A DNA stretch of 64,000 nucleotides from Microthrixaceae bacterium (GCA_027493675.1 JAOSKI010000002.1:62001-126000), one strand, 5' to 3'. Shown: positions 45,307-55,895, counted from the stretch's first letter. The notes: a model not told the origin generated them from the sequence alone. Numbers and translations are program-made.

Positions 45307-46502
45307 TCAGGTGAGGCGACGACGCCACACGAAGGTCGTGTTCAGATACCAGTTCACGACCAGCGCGATCGTTGCACCCATGAGGTTGTGCACGACGCGG
45401 GCCGCGCCGTCGCCGACGAAGCTGAACAGGAACCCCGCCTCCTGCAGCCAGGAGAACACCGCGACGTGCACGAGAGTCCCGACCAGCGTCATCAGTGAAT
45501 ACAGCGCCAGGGCACCCAAGGTGCGCCACCCTCGATATCGCTGCTCCCAGAAGGTGAACTCGTTGTTGACGACGAACAGCCCGACTGTGGTCAGGACCCA
45601 CGCTCGCCACGAAGGACGAGTAGATCGGATCGAGTGCCTCGTTGAAGCCCGTATCGATCTGTGGGAACCCGAGTGCCTCGAAGAAGGTGAACAGCACCGA
45701 GTTGACCAGCAGCCCCAGGATCCCCACCAACACGTACAGGAAGAAGACCGGGTCCACCTGGCGACCAAGACGCAATTCCGCCACCGCCAGCAGGTACGAG
45801 CGGATCACGCTCGGCTTGAGTTTGGTCTCGCCGTGCATCCGATTGGCGAACGTGTATCCGAGGTTCTCCACACGCAGTTCGCGGTTGCGGCCGATGAACT
45901 CGAGCAGGATCTTGAACCCGAGTGGGTTGATCTGCTCGGCGGTGGACTCGTAGGCCTCACGGGTCAACATGAAGTACCCGCTCATCGGATCGTCGGTGGG
46001 AACACGCAGGAAGACCGGGCGATGACCGTCGCCACCCATGACACGGTACGCCGTTGCAGGCTCCACTCTCCGTAGCCGCCCCCTCGGACTCCCGGCTTCC
46101 GACCACCACATCTGCCTTGTCGGCACGGAGGCAGCTCAACATGTCGGGCAGGATCGAAGGGTCGTGCTGGAGGTCGGCGTCGATGACGGCGAGATAGGGC
46201 GCTCTGGCCGCGGACATGGCGTCGAGCACCGCAGCAGAGAGGCCGTGGTCGTGGAAGCGGCGCAGCACGACGATCGAATCATCCAGCGCCGCGAGCTCCT
46301 CGGCGATGCGCCAGGTACCGTCCGGTGAGTTGTCGTCGGCCACCACGATCTCGTGTGGCACCCCCGCAAGGGCGGTGTGGATCCGCTCGATGAGAACCGG
46401 CAGGTTCTGCGCCTCGTTGAAGGTGGGGGTGATCACCGAGAGGATCGGCGGGGAGGTGCTCCGTCGAGGCGCCGGCACGGTGCCGGTGGAGGGGTCGGTC
46501 AT
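45307..46502 (-). CDS. Family 2 glycosyltransferase with C-terminal GtrA-like domain (frameshifts)
   Basis: The N-terminal half is a polyprenyl-phosphate mannose/glucose synthase-like GT2 domain: LSVITPTFNEAQNLPVLIER, VVADDNSPDGTWRIA, GLSAAVLDAMSAARAPYLAV with the DAD motif, and VGSRESEG. The C-terminal third has four helices typical of GtrA (VLVGILGLLVNSVLFTFFEA, VGLFVVNNEFTFWEQRYRGW, NWYLNTTFVWRRR), a family thought to help flip the lipid-linked sugar. Shifts lie near 46090 and 45600. ATG 46502 begins MTDPSTGTVPAP. It could supply the donor for the GT-C enzyme at 17.6-19.2 kb. Confidence 0.85.
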
Positions 46503-46597
46503 GTCTTCGGAGCGGTCATGGACGAACAGATCGTAACGGGGGAGCCTGGAGCTCAGGACGACCATCGCTTCGCCGTGCCCGGAGCCTCAGGTGCAAA

Positions 46598-46603
46598 TAA
46601 GGT
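46598..46603 (+). promoter_or_regulatory. Leaderless -10 hexamer of the SRAP gene
   Basis: TAAGGT ends seven bases before GTG 46611. Confidence 0.5.
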
Positions 46604-46610
46604 CTGTGCC

Positions 46611-47389
46611 GTGTGCGGACGCTTCGTGTCGTCGTCGGATGCCGGTGAGATCGCCGGGTACTTCGAGGTGGATCAGGTGAGCGAACAGGCGCTCGACCAC
46701 CACGCCAACTACAACACCGCGCCGAGCACCGACGTGTTCGTGGTGTACTCCGATGGCTCGATGCGAAGGCTGGACACGTTCCACTGGGGACTGGTGCCGC
46801 GTTGGGCCAAGGACCTGAAGATCGGCAACAGGCTCATCAACGCACGAGCCGAGACCGTCTCGGAGAAGCCGTCGTTCCGGGCCGCGTTCCGCAGACGTCG
46901 CTGCATCATGCCTGCCGACGGGTTCTACGAGTGGAGCAGGCCCGAAGGAGCCGGTCGCAAGCAGCCGTGGTACATACAGCGACCCGACGGCGAGCCCTTT
47001 GCCTTCGCCGGCCTCTGGGAAGAGTGGACCGGGAGCCTGCCGACCACCGATGACACGGCCCCGAGCGGCCACAGCGCGCGCCGGCACGAGGGATCCGGAG
47101 ACGAGGATGGCCCGAGCCAACCCGAGCAGGTAACCGTACGATCCTCGACGATCATCACCGGTGCGGCCAACGAGAAGATGGCCGAACTGCACAACAGGAT
47201 GCCGATCATCCTTCCGGCGTCGGCATGGGATGAGTGGCTGGACCCGGGATCCGATCCCACGGGGCTCTCGAGGCTGCTGGTGCCGGCACCCCCGAGTTGA
47301 TCACCTTCCACCCTGTATCGACCGACGTGAACAACGTCCGCAACAGGGGAGAGCACTTGACCGAGGAGATCGACCTCCAGGCGTCGTGA
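46611..47389 (+). CDS. SOS-response-associated peptidase, YedK/HMCES family (frameshift)
   Basis: The family protects abasic sites in single-stranded DNA by forming a crosslink through Cys2. GTG 46611 gives V-C-G-R-F, placing that cysteine at position 2 after initiator removal, and a -10 hexamer supports it. Other conserved parts: NYNTAPST, WGLVPRWAKDLKIGNRLINA, RCIMPADGFYEW with the catalytic glutamate, and ELHNRMPIIL with the histidine. One base is missing in the C run 47289-47293; the true end is then ELITFHPVSTDVNNVRNRG and a short tail, with TGA at 47387-47389. Confidence 0.92.
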
Positions 47390-47418
47390 GCGGCGACAAT
47401 GGCCATGGACGTCGCCGC
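47390..47418. terminator. Hairpin between convergent genes
   Basis: GCGGCGAC pairs perfectly with GTCGCCGC across a 13-nt loop, directly after the SRAP stop and before the end of the HIT gene. Confidence 0.5.
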
Positions 47419-47465
47419 GGCGGTTCCCACCCGACGACAACGGTTCACCCGCGCGGGGAGCGGGA

Positions 47466-47930
47466 TCAGGACGGTGTCGGCGGGACGTGAGCGCTGTGAC
47501 CGGCTGCGCGCAGCGCCACCCGGATCGCCTCTGCGGAGGCATCCTGCTGCTCGGCGGGCACGTTCGGGTCGGCGTTGGCGAAGCTCAGGTCGCTCTCGCG
47601 GTCGATGGGCACCAGGTGCACATGGCAGTGGGGCACCTCGAGGCCGAGTATCGCGGTGGCGACCCGAAGCGGGGAGAAAGCCTGTATCAGCGCCGATCCC
47701 ACGGCCTGTTGGACGACTCCCATGTGAGCCCAGGTGGCCGGGGGCACATCCAGCCAGCTGTCCACCTGCTCGATGGGGATCACCATCGTGTGGCCGGGCC
47801 GGATCGGTGCGATCGTCAGCATGGCGACCACCGACTCGTCACGCCACACGAAGCGACCAGGGAGTTCTCCACTGATGACGCGTGTGAACACCGATGGTTC
47901 GGGATGGCTCTGTGACGTCTGGGCGTGCAT
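47466..47930 (-). CDS. HIT-family nucleotide hydrolase/transferase
   Basis: This intact protein of 154 residues has the histidine triad HCHVHLVP near residue 110 and the N-terminal VFTRVISGELPGRFVWRDE typical of the HIT family, whose members split AMP or related groups from nucleotide conjugates. The actual substrate is unknown. ATG 47930 was chosen because TAGGGT ends seven bases before it; a GTG three codons upstream is possible. Confidence 0.9.
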   Translation of the reverse strand: MHAQTSQSHPEPSVFTRVISGELPGRFVWRDESVVAMLTIAPIRPGHTMVIPIEQVDSWLDVPPATWAHMGVVQQAVGSALIQAFSPLRVATAILGLEVPHCHVHLVPIDRESDLSFANADPNVPAEQQDASAEAIRVALRAAGHSAHVPPTPS

Positions 47931-47937
47931 GGCCGCC

Positions 47938-47943
47938 ACCCTA
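47938..47943 (-). promoter_or_regulatory. Leaderless -10 hexamer of the HIT gene
   Basis: On the minus strand TAGGGT ends seven bases before ATG 47930. Confidence 0.5.
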
Positions 47944-48006
47944 TGCCGACCGGTTGTCGGGGACAGCCCCCAGCGCGGTGCGGAACCCGAGTGCCACGAG
48001 TGTCTC

Positions 48007-48012
48007 TAGAGT
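48007..48012 (+). promoter_or_regulatory. Leaderless -10 hexamer of pgsA
   Basis: TAGAGT ends six bases before GTG 48019. Confidence 0.55.
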
Positions 48013-48018
48013 GTGGGC

Positions 48019-48774
48019 GTGGGCCACGACTCCGCGATCCCCTCCCAAGACGCGCTTGGTCCACGACGACGCGGCCTTGCCGGGGAGGCGATTCCCGAAG
48101 GCGAGGACCGCCTGCTCACGGCGCCCAACGTGATCACTCTGATGCGGCTGTTGTGCATCCCGCTGTTCGTATGGATGCTCTTCGGAGCGGATCTCCGGTG
48201 GCAGTCAGCCCTTCTGATGGCACTTCTGGGTGCCACGGACTGGGTAGACGGCTATGTGGCCCGGCGATTCGGCCAGGTGTCGAACTTCGGCAAGATGTTC
48301 GATCCAGTGGTGGATCGGCTGCTGATGATCACCGGGGTTGGATCGATCATCGTCATCGGAGCCGTGCCGTTGTGGTTCGGCCTACTGGTGATCGCCCGAG
48401 AGGTGGTCATGTCGGTCTTCGTGGCTGCGATCACCTTCATGGGTGCACGCAGGATGGACGTCACCTTCATCGGAAAGACGGGCACGTTCTGTCAGATGGT
48501 CGCGTTTCCGCTCTTCCTGGCGGGGAGTGATACAGGCCTTTCGGATGCTGTTGCCGACGCCCTGCTCACCGGCGCATGGCTGTTCGGCCTACCAGGTCTC
48601 GTGTTCGGCTACATCGCATTCGTCGGGTACCTGCGTGAGGGGCCGCGTGCGCTCGCCGAAGGGCGTGCTGCGCACACTGCCGATGTGGAGCGTGCCACGC
48701 GACTGGCTGCCGGCACGCCACGGCTTGAAGAGAAGCAACACAGGGCTGATCCGCAGCGAGAGGAGACCAGATGA
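48019..48774 (+). CDS. pgsA: CDP-alcohol phosphatidyltransferase, PgsA-like
   Basis: It would join a CDP-diacylglycerol to an alcohol such as glycerol 3-phosphate (phosphatidylglycerol pathway, membrane). The intact protein of 251 residues has the family motif D-x2-DG-x2-AR-x8-G-x3-D-x3-D in [20 protein letters not shown] followed by DPVVDR, plus about five helices and a charged tail of 35 residues. Mycobacteria also carry a pgsA-type gene upstream of gcvH. Which alcohol it uses is not certain. The stop overlaps the next ATG (ATGA). Confidence 0.88.
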   Translation: MGHDSAIPSQDALGPRRRGLAGEAIPEGEDRLLTAPNVITLMRLLCIPLFVWMLFGADLRWQSALLMALLGATDWVDGYVARRFGQVSNFGKMFDPVVDRLLMITGVGSIIVIGAVPLWFGLLVIAREVVMSVFVAAITFMGARRMDVTFIGKTGTFCQMVAFPLFLAGSDTGLSDAVADALLTGAWLFGLPGLVFGYIAFVGYLREGPRALAEGRAAHTADVERATRLAAGTPRLEEKQHRADPQREETR

Positions 48775-51272
48775 AAGCCGTGATCATGGCCGGCGGGGAA
48801 GGCACCAGGCTTCGACCCCTGACATCCAACGCGCCCAAGCCGATGATGCCGTTGGCCAACCGTCCGATGATGGAGCACGTGGTCGCCCTTTTGCGTGACC
48901 ACGGCATCACCGAGATCGTGGTCACGGTTGCCTTCATGGCCGAGACCATCCGCACCTTCTTCGGGGACGGATCGGAGTTCGGTGTGCAGATGACCTACGC
49001 GACCGAGGAGACACCGCTCGGCACCGCAGGCTCGGTGCGCAACGCAATGGAGCACCTCGACGACACGTTCCTCGTGATCTCGGGCGATGTCCTCACCGAC
49101 ATGGATCTGGGAGCGATCATCGGGGCGCATCGCGCAGCGGGTGCGGTGGCGACGATCGGGCTGGTCCGCGTCGACAATCCCCTCGAGTACGGCATCGTGA
49201 TCACCGACGAGGACGGGAACATCGAACGGTTCCTCGAGAAGCCCACCTGGGGTCAGGTCTTCTCCGACACGATCAACTCGGGCATCTACGTGTTGGAGCC
49301 GCGCATCTTCGACTGGATCCCAGCTGATCAGTCGGTGGACTTCTCCGGCGAGGTCTTCCCGGCCGTCCTGGCCGCCGGCGAGCGGGTGCTGGGCGCCGTG
49401 GGGAGGGGTACTGGGAGGACGTGGGCACACTCGATGCCTACGTGCGTGCCCACAAGGACATCCTCGACGGCCGCGTGAAGGCCGACATCCCCGGCATCGA
49501 GGTGGCCGACGGCGTGTGGGTCGGCAAGGGGGCCGAGATCCACCCCGACGCGGTCCTCGCAGGACCGGCGGTCATCGGCGACAGCTGCAACCTGGACGCG
49601 GGTGTGCAGATCGGGGAGTACGTCGTGCTCGGCACGGGTGTGCGTGTACGCGGCGAGGGCGAGTTGGAGCGCACGGTCGTGCACGACAACGCGTACCTGG
49701 GCGAGGCGGTGAGGCTCCGCGGGGCGGTCATCGGTCGCTCCGCGGACCTGCGGCGCGGAGTGCGGTGTGAGGAAGGTGTCGTACTCGGCGACGAGGTGTT
49801 CGTCGGCGAGGACGCCCTGATCTCCAGCGACGTGAAGGTCTATCCGTTCAAGACCATCGAGGCCGGCGCTGTCGTCAACACGTCGCTCATCTGGGAGTCT
49901 CGCGGGGCACGCAGCCTGTTCGGTCGCGGAGGGGTCACCGGACTCGCGAACGTCGATGCCACACCCGAGTTGGCGGCGAAGGTCGCGATGGCCTACGCCA
50001 CGACGCTGCCGAAGAACGCACGAGTGGTGGTCTCACGCGATTCCTCACGTGCGGCGAGGATGCTCAAGCGTGCGATGATCTCAGGTCTGCAGGCCGGTGG
50101 CCTCAACGTGTTCGACCTCGAGGTGACCTCGATGCCGATCACCCGGTTCCACAGTCGTTCGACGAACGTCCACGGCGGCATCTCCTGCCGCCTCAGCGAG
50201 GGTGACCCCGATTCGGTGATCATCCGCTTCCTCGACGGAGCAGGTGCAGACCTCACCGAGGCGAGCCAGCGCAAGATCGAGCGCGTGTTCGCAAGGGAGG
50301 ACTTCAGGAGGGTGCGCGCGGCGGACATCGGCGACATCGACCTCGTCCCCCGTGCCCTCGAGCAGTACGCGGTGGCGCTGGAGCAGTCGGTCGACACCGA
50401 GGCCATCGCCGAGCGCCGGATGAAGGTGGTGATCGACTACTCCTACGGATCCGCGAGCCTCGCGATGCCGAACGTGCTCGCCAAGCTGGGCGCAGAGGTG
50501 CTGGCTGTCAACCCCTACGTGTCCACCGCCGGCATGCTCGGATACGTCCGTTCCGAGCATGCCGGGCCAGGTCGCTGCCCTGGTCACGGCCTCCGGCGCG
50601 GACCTGGGGGCTGTGATCGATCCCTCCGGGGATCAGCTGACGCTGATCGACGGTGAGGGCATCGTGCTGTCCGATACCGAATCGCTGTTCTGCTTCCTGG
50701 AGCTCCTTGGTCCCAACGGCGCGTCGCCACCATCCGGGGTGTCCACGGTGGTGCTTCCGGTCAACGCCCCGCGGGCATCCCGGTCGATCCTCGAGGCGCA
50801 TGACCTGGAGCTGAGGTGGTCGAAGACGTCGGCTCCCTCGCTGATGGCCGAGGCCGAGGGAACCGGCGTGCTGTTCGCCATGAACCTCGAGGGCGGAGTG
50901 ATCCTTCCCGAGTTCATGCCCGCTTTCGATGCGGCAGCCGGCCTGCTCAAGATGCTTGATCTTCTCACCCGCCACGGTGTCTCCTTGGCCGAGGTACGCC
51001 ACCGGGCACCTGCCGCCCATCTGGTTCACGAGACCGTGGTGACTCCATGGGAGGAGAAGGGCCTTGTGATGAGAACGCTCGTGGAGCAGACCCACGGACG
51101 CGACGTGGAGCTGATCGACGGGGTGAAGGTGCACCACGACCAGGGTTGGGTTCTCGTGTTGCCGGATCCCGAAGAGCCGATGACGCACATCTGGGCCGAG
51201 GGCGACTCGGCGCCGGAGGCCAAGGCTCTCACCCAGGAGTACTCGCGTCGGCTGCGCCAGATGGTGCGCTGA
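48771..51272 (+). CDS. Three-domain sugar-phosphate nucleotidyltransferase / phosphohexomutase-like protein (frameshifts)
   Basis: Domain 1 (about residues 1-230) is a nucleotidyltransferase with [32 protein letters not shown] and SGDVLTDMD, as in mannose-1-phosphate guanylyltransferase. Domain 2 (about 245-370) is a left-handed beta-helix of hexapeptide repeats ([20 protein letters not shown]). Domain 3 (about 380-830) resembles phosphomannomutase, with [20 protein letters not shown] where the phosphoserine loop should be; I see no clear TASHNP motif, so mutase activity is doubtful. Shifts lie near 49410 and 50560. It may make GDP-mannose or another NDP-sugar for the glycosyltransferases in the window. 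Confidence 0.82.
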
Positions 51273-51427
51273 GACATCGGCCCGACGCGGTGTCCTGCGC
51301 TCAGCCGCACTGTCTCCGAGGCGCCGTCGGGGATCCGTCGGCGGCACCTTCGCCCCGCAGACCCGGTGGTCGTGCTGTCGAGTTGCCGATGCGGGTCCCG
51401 GGTGCACATCCAACCTGCTTCCTCGGG

Positions 51428-51433
51428 TACCGT
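51428..51433 (+). promoter_or_regulatory. Leaderless -10 hexamer of gcvH
   Basis: TACCGT ends seven bases before ATG 51441. Confidence 0.5.
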
Positions 51434-51440
51434 CGCGCAC

Positions 51441-51820
51441 ATGAACATCCCAGCCGAACTCCGATACACCAAGGATCACGAGTGGGTTCTCGCAACCGAC
51501 GATCGAATGAAGGTCGGCATCACCGATTACGCACAGGATGCCCTGGGTGACGTCGTGTTCGTTCAGCTGCCCGCCTTGGGTGACACGGTCGCTGCGGGCG
51601 ACGTGCTGGGCGAGGTGGAGTCCACGAAGTCGGTGTCGGAGATCTACGCTCCGGTCGCGGGTACTGTCTCAGAGGTGAACCTTGTGCTCGAGGACACCCC
51701 CGAGCTCCTAAACTCGGATCCGTACGGTCAGGGCTGGCTGGTCGTGATCACCGTTGACGACCCTCCGCCGTGGAGACACTGATGACCTCTGAGGGCTACG
51801 AGTCCCTGATCGAGGGTTGA
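51441..51820 (+). CDS. gcvH: Glycine cleavage system H protein (frameshift near end)
   Basis: H protein carries the lipoyl arm that shuttles the aminomethyl group between P, T and L proteins. Seen: IPAELRYTKDHEWVLATDD, GITDYAQDALGDVVFVQLP and the lipoylated lysine in GEVESTKSVSEIYAPVAG. One base is lost near 51770; the true C-terminus is then MTSEGYESLIEG with TGA at 51818-51820. gcvT and gcvP are within 7.5 kb. It has its own apparent promoter and is not under the riboswitch that precedes gcvP. Confidence 0.95.
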
Positions 51821-52302
51821 TCGCCGTGCCCGATGGCGTCACCTGCCCTCGCTGCAGCCTACTGAATCAGTTCGGTGCCAACTTCTGCAGCGCCTGTGGG
51901 GCCGAGCTACCCGATGGCGATGATGCAACTGGTCAGTACCCTCAGGTCGGTGTGGATGTCCCCGACACCGGCGAAGTGGGCCAATTGGTGGTCACCCGAG
52001 GTGCCACAGCAGGCGCCAGGTACGCACTCGATCAGAAGGAGGTCTCGATAGGGCGCCATCCCGACAGCGAGATCTTCCTCGACGACGTCACAGTGTCCCG
52101 ACACCATGCGCGGGTCCTCACCGAGGGGTCGGGACAGTACCGAATCGAGGATTCCGGGTCGCTCAACGGCACATACCTCGACGGCGAGCGGGTGGAGAGC
52201 GCACAACTCCGTGAAGGAGCGCAGATCCAGGTTGGCAAGTTCAGGCTGGTCTTCGTGATCGGAACGCTGGGCGGAACATGCCTGACACGGACCCGACGTT
52301 GA
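51817..52302 (+). CDS. Zinc-ribbon plus FHA-domain protein, GarA-like
   Basis: An N-terminal double-cysteine ribbon (CPRCSLLNQFGANFCSACG) is followed, after an acidic linker with a threonine (DDATGQYPQV), by a phosphothreonine-binding FHA domain (VSIGRHPDSEIFLDDVTVSR with HHARVL, then SLNGTYLDGERV). GarA of mycobacteria regulates 2-oxoglutarate/glutamate metabolism; its gene also sits between gcvH and a MerR gene. The start is TTG 51817, overlapping the gcvH stop, or GTG 51826. The last residues overlap the next gene by 25 bases and may be shifted. Confidence 0.85.
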   Translation: MIAVPDGVTCPRCSLLNQFGANFCSACGAELPDGDDATGQYPQVGVDVPDTGEVGQLVVTRGATAGARYALDQKEVSIGRHPDSEIFLDDVTVSRHHARVLTEGSGQYRIEDSGSLNGTYLDGERVESAQLREGAQIQVGKFRLVFVIGTLGGTCLTRTRR

Positions 52303-53464
52303 CCCAGGAGGATCGCTCCGCGACCACCGCCGGCGCCGGCACACCGGCGAAGGCCGCTGCCGGTTCAGGCGCGCACAGCAGTGGCGAGGTCGTCGGGAGC
52401 AAGCCCGCAGCGGCACCCTTGTCGATCGGCGAGGTGCTCGAAGTACTCAGTGAGAGTTCCCCGACGTCACCATCTCGAAGATCAGGTTCCTCGAGAGCCA
52501 GGGACTTGTCCAGCCGGAGCGCAACGCCTCGGGCTACAGGCAGTTCGGGGATGCGGACATCGAGCGGCTCCGGTGGATCCTTCGTCAGCAGCGCGACCAC
52601 TTCCTGCCGCTGAAGGTGATCCGACGCGCGCTGGAGCGTGGCGTGGACGTGATCGATGCCGGCGCCGGTGATCAGCCCACACTCTGGACGGCGGTTGCGG
52701 AGGCCGCTGCGCAGGAGGAGATCGGCGACGAGCGCGAGCGGATCGCACGCAGCGAGGCTGCCGACGCGAGGAAGGACGCGGCGCGGTCGCGGACACATCC
52801 CTCGACGCGCGGGAGCAGGGCCGGCGCGGTTCCGGGGGCTCTCGGGATGCCTCAGGGGAAGCGCCGTCGCCACGCGAGCCCTGCCGATGTGGTGGCCGCG
52901 CTCCAGGAGGACCCGAGGCGCCCGGCTGTTGACGAGGCTGCATCCTCCGAGGCGGTCGAACCCACCACGGTAGAGCTGGGCCGGTCAGGCGAGGCAGCGG
53001 AGCCGGATCGCGGTTCAGGGCAGGCACACACAGGCGGCGCGCTCGACGCCGCGTCAGGCGGTCGGGGGTCTTCTGGAGGAAGGATGCGTCAGTTGGGTCG
53101 CGAGGAGTTGTTGGGTGAGGCACACCTGAGCGAGGAGTTGCTGGACGAGCTCGTCGAGTTCGGTCTGGTCGAACCGGTCAACGTCGCAGGAGAGCCCGTC
53201 TACGACGAGGTCGACCTTGCTGTGGCCGTGCTGGCGGCCCGCAGCGCCGAGCTCGGCATATCGGCGCGTCACCTTCGCATGCACAAGGTCGCAGCCGTGC
53301 GTGAGGCCGGTCTGTTGGAGCAGGTGGCGATGCCTCTTCTCAAGCAGCGCAACCCGGCGGCGAAGGCGAAGGCGACAGAGACGGTTGCCACCCTCATCCA
53401 GACTGGAGCCGAGTTGCATGCCTTGTTGCTGGCACGGGAGTTGGGGCCGCACCTGGCTCCATGA
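52278..53464 (+). CDS. MerR-family regulator, FtsR/Rv1828-like (frameshifts)
   Basis: After a low-complexity N-terminus comes a MerR winged helix ([12 protein letters not shown]; then in another frame [20 protein letters not shown] and [20 protein letters not shown]), a long Ala/Arg/Glu-rich linker (about residues 150-260) and a helical C-terminal domain ([36 protein letters not shown]). The relatives in corynebacteria (FtsR) activate ftsZ. Position between the FHA gene and DUF151 is the mycobacterial order. Shift near 52460; one more near 52530-52620. Confidence 0.85.
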
Positions 53465-53511
53465 GCCCGACGGCAGCGCTGAGCGCGGGCCGGTGGCCCG
53501 CCGGCCTCGGT

Positions 53512-53517
53512 TAGTCT
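53512..53517 (+). promoter_or_regulatory. Leaderless -10 hexamer of the DUF151 gene
   Basis: TAGTCT ends six bases before GTG 53524. Confidence 0.55.
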
Positions 53518-53523
53518 GGGTCC

Positions 53524-54024
53524 GTGGTCGAACTTGATCTACTCGGAGTGCGTGTCGAGCTGCCGAGCAACACCCCGGTGCTGCTGTTGCAGGAACGTGC
53601 GGGACGACACCGCAAGTTGTCGATCTTCATCGGTGGTCCCGAAGCAGCGGCCATCGCATTCTCTCTCGACGGTGTCGAACCGCCGCGGCCCCTCACCCAC
53701 GACCTCACCTGCACCTTGGTGGAGTCGTTCGGTTCGAGACTCCTTCGAGTGGTTCTCACCGAACTGCGTGACACCACCTTCTACGCGGACCTGCACCTGT
53801 CGCGACCGGGGGCCGACGATGGCACCGACGCACTTGTTGTCTCGGCCCGTCCTTCGGACGCCGTAGCACTGGCCGTGCGCACCGATGCACCGATCTACGC
53901 CACCGAGGAACTGCTCGAGGAGGCCGGCTTCACCGATGAGGCGGAGGACGAAAGCCCCGAAGAGGTGGTCGAGGAGTTCCGTGAGTTCATCCAGAACGTC
54001 TCTCCGGAGGATTTCGCGAGCTGA
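53524..54024 (+). CDS. DUF151 (bifunctional nuclease family) protein
   Basis: The intact 166-residue protein has the DUF151 core: VLLLQERAGRHRKLSIFIGG, PEAAAIAFSLDGVEPPRPLT, HDLTCTLVESFGSRLLRVVL, FYADLHL and RPSDAVALAVRTDAPIYATE. Some family members show nuclease activity; the role in actinobacteria is unknown. The C-terminal 35 residues are acidic (DEAEDESPEEVVEEFREFI). It lies between two MerR genes, as in mycobacteria. Confidence 0.88.
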   Translation: MVELDLLGVRVELPSNTPVLLLQERAGRHRKLSIFIGGPEAAAIAFSLDGVEPPRPLTHDLTCTLVESFGSRLLRVVLTELRDTTFYADLHLSRPGADDGTDALVVSARPSDAVALAVRTDAPIYATEELLEEAGFTDEAEDESPEEVVEEFREFIQNVSPEDFAS

Positions 54025-54290
54025 CCCCCGCGTTCGCAGGGCCGGAATGCCGCTGATCGGTGGTGGCGCGACACGGGGATCCCGGCTTTGGGAGTGCACT
54101 CGCGCGGTATCCACCCCATAATGGTCACGTCGCGGTAGTTTCATCGCTGTCATCTGCCTCGGCGGACCGGAGCCAAGCAAGTGCGGGCCGTACGGCGGGT
54201 GCCAGCGTGGAGCACCGGCCCACGGTGTTCGTGCGACACGGCGGACACCGGACACGACTGTCCTGACAACTACGAGAACCTGGAGATGCG
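54025..54290. other. Intergenic region before the second MerR gene
   Basis: No gene is seen. CATAAT at about 54116 could be a -10 sequence, and GGAG lies 9 bases before GTG 54291, so the MerR gene probably has a leader of about 160 bases. No palindromic MerR operator could be singled out. Confidence 0.4.
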
Positions 54291-54758
54291 GTGGAGACCT
54301 ACGAGGACGGATTCAGCGGGCGCAAGACTGCCGAGATCGTCGGAATCAGCTACCGGCAGCTCGACTACTGGGCCCGCACCAACCTGGTGCGACCCTCGCT
54401 TGCCGACGCGCAGGGCTCCGGAACCCGGCGCCGCTACTCCTATCGTGATCTCCTCGAGCTCAAGGTGATAAAGCAGCTTCTGGACGCCGGCCTGAAGCTC
54501 GAGTCGGTCAGAGACGTCTTCGCCTATCTGCGCGAGTCGCTGGGTGAGGATGTGACCACTGCGAACCTGGTGATCAACGGACGGAACTCGGTTGTCGTGG
54601 CCTCCGGTGACGAGCTGATCGATGTCCTCAATGCCGGCCAGGGTGTGTTCAACGTATTGGCCCTCGGAGGCGTGAAGCAGGATCTCGATGCCTCCATCGT
54701 CGAGTTCCGCCCCGCCGGGCCGGAACTCGATTCGGTGGAGTCCGCGTCGGCCATCTAG
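54291..54758 (+). CDS. MerR-family transcriptional regulator, Rv1830-like
   Basis: This intact 155-residue protein has an N-terminal MerR helix-turn-helix (KTAEIVGISYRQLDYWARTN, RRRYSYRDLLELKVIKQLLD) and a short C-terminal domain (FNVLALGGVKQDLDASIVEF). No metal-binding cysteines are present. Its mycobacterial counterpart lies between DUF151 and gcvB, as here. GTG 54291 is the start, preceded by CCTGGAG. Confidence 0.88.
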   Translation: METYEDGFSGRKTAEIVGISYRQLDYWARTNLVRPSLADAQGSGTRRRYSYRDLLELKVIKQLLDAGLKLESVRDVFAYLRESLGEDVTTANLVINGRNSVVVASGDELIDVLNAGQGVFNVLALGGVKQDLDASIVEFRPAGPELDSVESASAI

Positions 54759-54797
54759 TGGCTCCGGTGGGGATTCCGCCGTCGGAGCGCGGCTGGT

Positions 54798-54803
54798 TAG
54801 CCT
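54798..54803 (+). promoter_or_regulatory. Leaderless -10 hexamer of gcvT
   Basis: TAGCCT ends seven bases before GTG 54811. Confidence 0.55.
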
Positions 54804-54810
54804 CGTTGTC

Positions 54811-55893
54811 GTGAAGATCTCCCCGCTCGATGCGGTACACCGGTCCCTCGACGCCAAGATGGTGCCCTTCGGCGGCTGGGACATGCCACTTTCGTATCCA
54901 GAGGGCACCCTGGCCGAACACCTGGCCTGCCGTGAATCCTCGGTCGTGTTCGATGTGAGCCATCTGGGCACCGTCAGGGCGGAGGGCCCCGAAGCGTTCA
55001 GCGCGCTCCAGCGCGCGTTCACCAACGACCTCGGCAGGATCGGACCCGGGCGCGCCCAGTACACCCATCTCCTGGACGAGGATGCATCCGTGCTCGACGA
55101 CATCATCGTGTGGTGGGTCGATGAGGAGATATTCGACGTGATGCCGAATGCCTCCAACACCGAACGTGTCGTCGGAGCGCTCCGTGATGACGCAGAGAGC
55201 GGTGAAGTGCCCCTCGATGGGGGACTTCGCCTGGGTGAGACCACAGCCACGAGAGCGGTTCTGGCTGTGCAGGGCCCTGCAGCGCGCGATGTCATGCGCA
55301 GAGGTGAGCACCGACGCAGCCGAGGTTGGCCGGTTCAGGGTCCGCCGCTTCGACTGGCACGGCTACGAGTGTGTCGCCGCGGGAACGGGATACACCGGCG
55401 AGGACGGAGTCGAGTGTGCCGTGCCGGCCGGTGCCGCAACCGCGTTCTGGAACGGGGTCGTCGCCGCTGGGGCGATGCCGGCTGGACTCGGCGCTCGTGA
55501 CACGCTGCGGCTGGAGGCCGGCCTTCCGCTGCACGGTCATGAGCTTGGCGAGGGATCAGCCCACTCGATGCAGGGTTGGGTTGGGTAGTTGCCTGGGACA
55601 AGGGAGCCTTCCCCGGCCGCGATGCCCTGGTGGCCCAGCGCGAGAGAGGCGTGCAGCGCGTTCTGAGGGGCATTCGCACCGAGGGACGCCGACCGCCGCG
55701 TGACGGTCAGGTGGTGGTTGTGGGCGACACCGGCGTGGGTGTGGTGACCTCGGGCAACTTCTCACCGGTGCTGAAGTGCGGTATCGCCATGGCGTTCCTC
55801 GAACCGTCAATCGGTGTTGGGGACGAAGTCACAATCGAGGCCAGAGGATCCGAGCTCAAAGGCCGTGTCGTCGAACTTCCCTTCGTCGGCTGA
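54811..55893 (+). CDS. gcvT: Aminomethyltransferase, glycine cleavage T protein (frameshifts)
   Basis: T protein moves the methylene group from H protein to tetrahydrofolate, releasing ammonia. Seen: [99 protein letters not shown] and the C-terminal [20 protein letters not shown]. Two compensating shifts lie near 55295 and 55570. GTG 54811 has its own -10 hexamer. It is convergent with gcvP. Confidence 0.94.
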
Positions 55894-55895
55894 GC

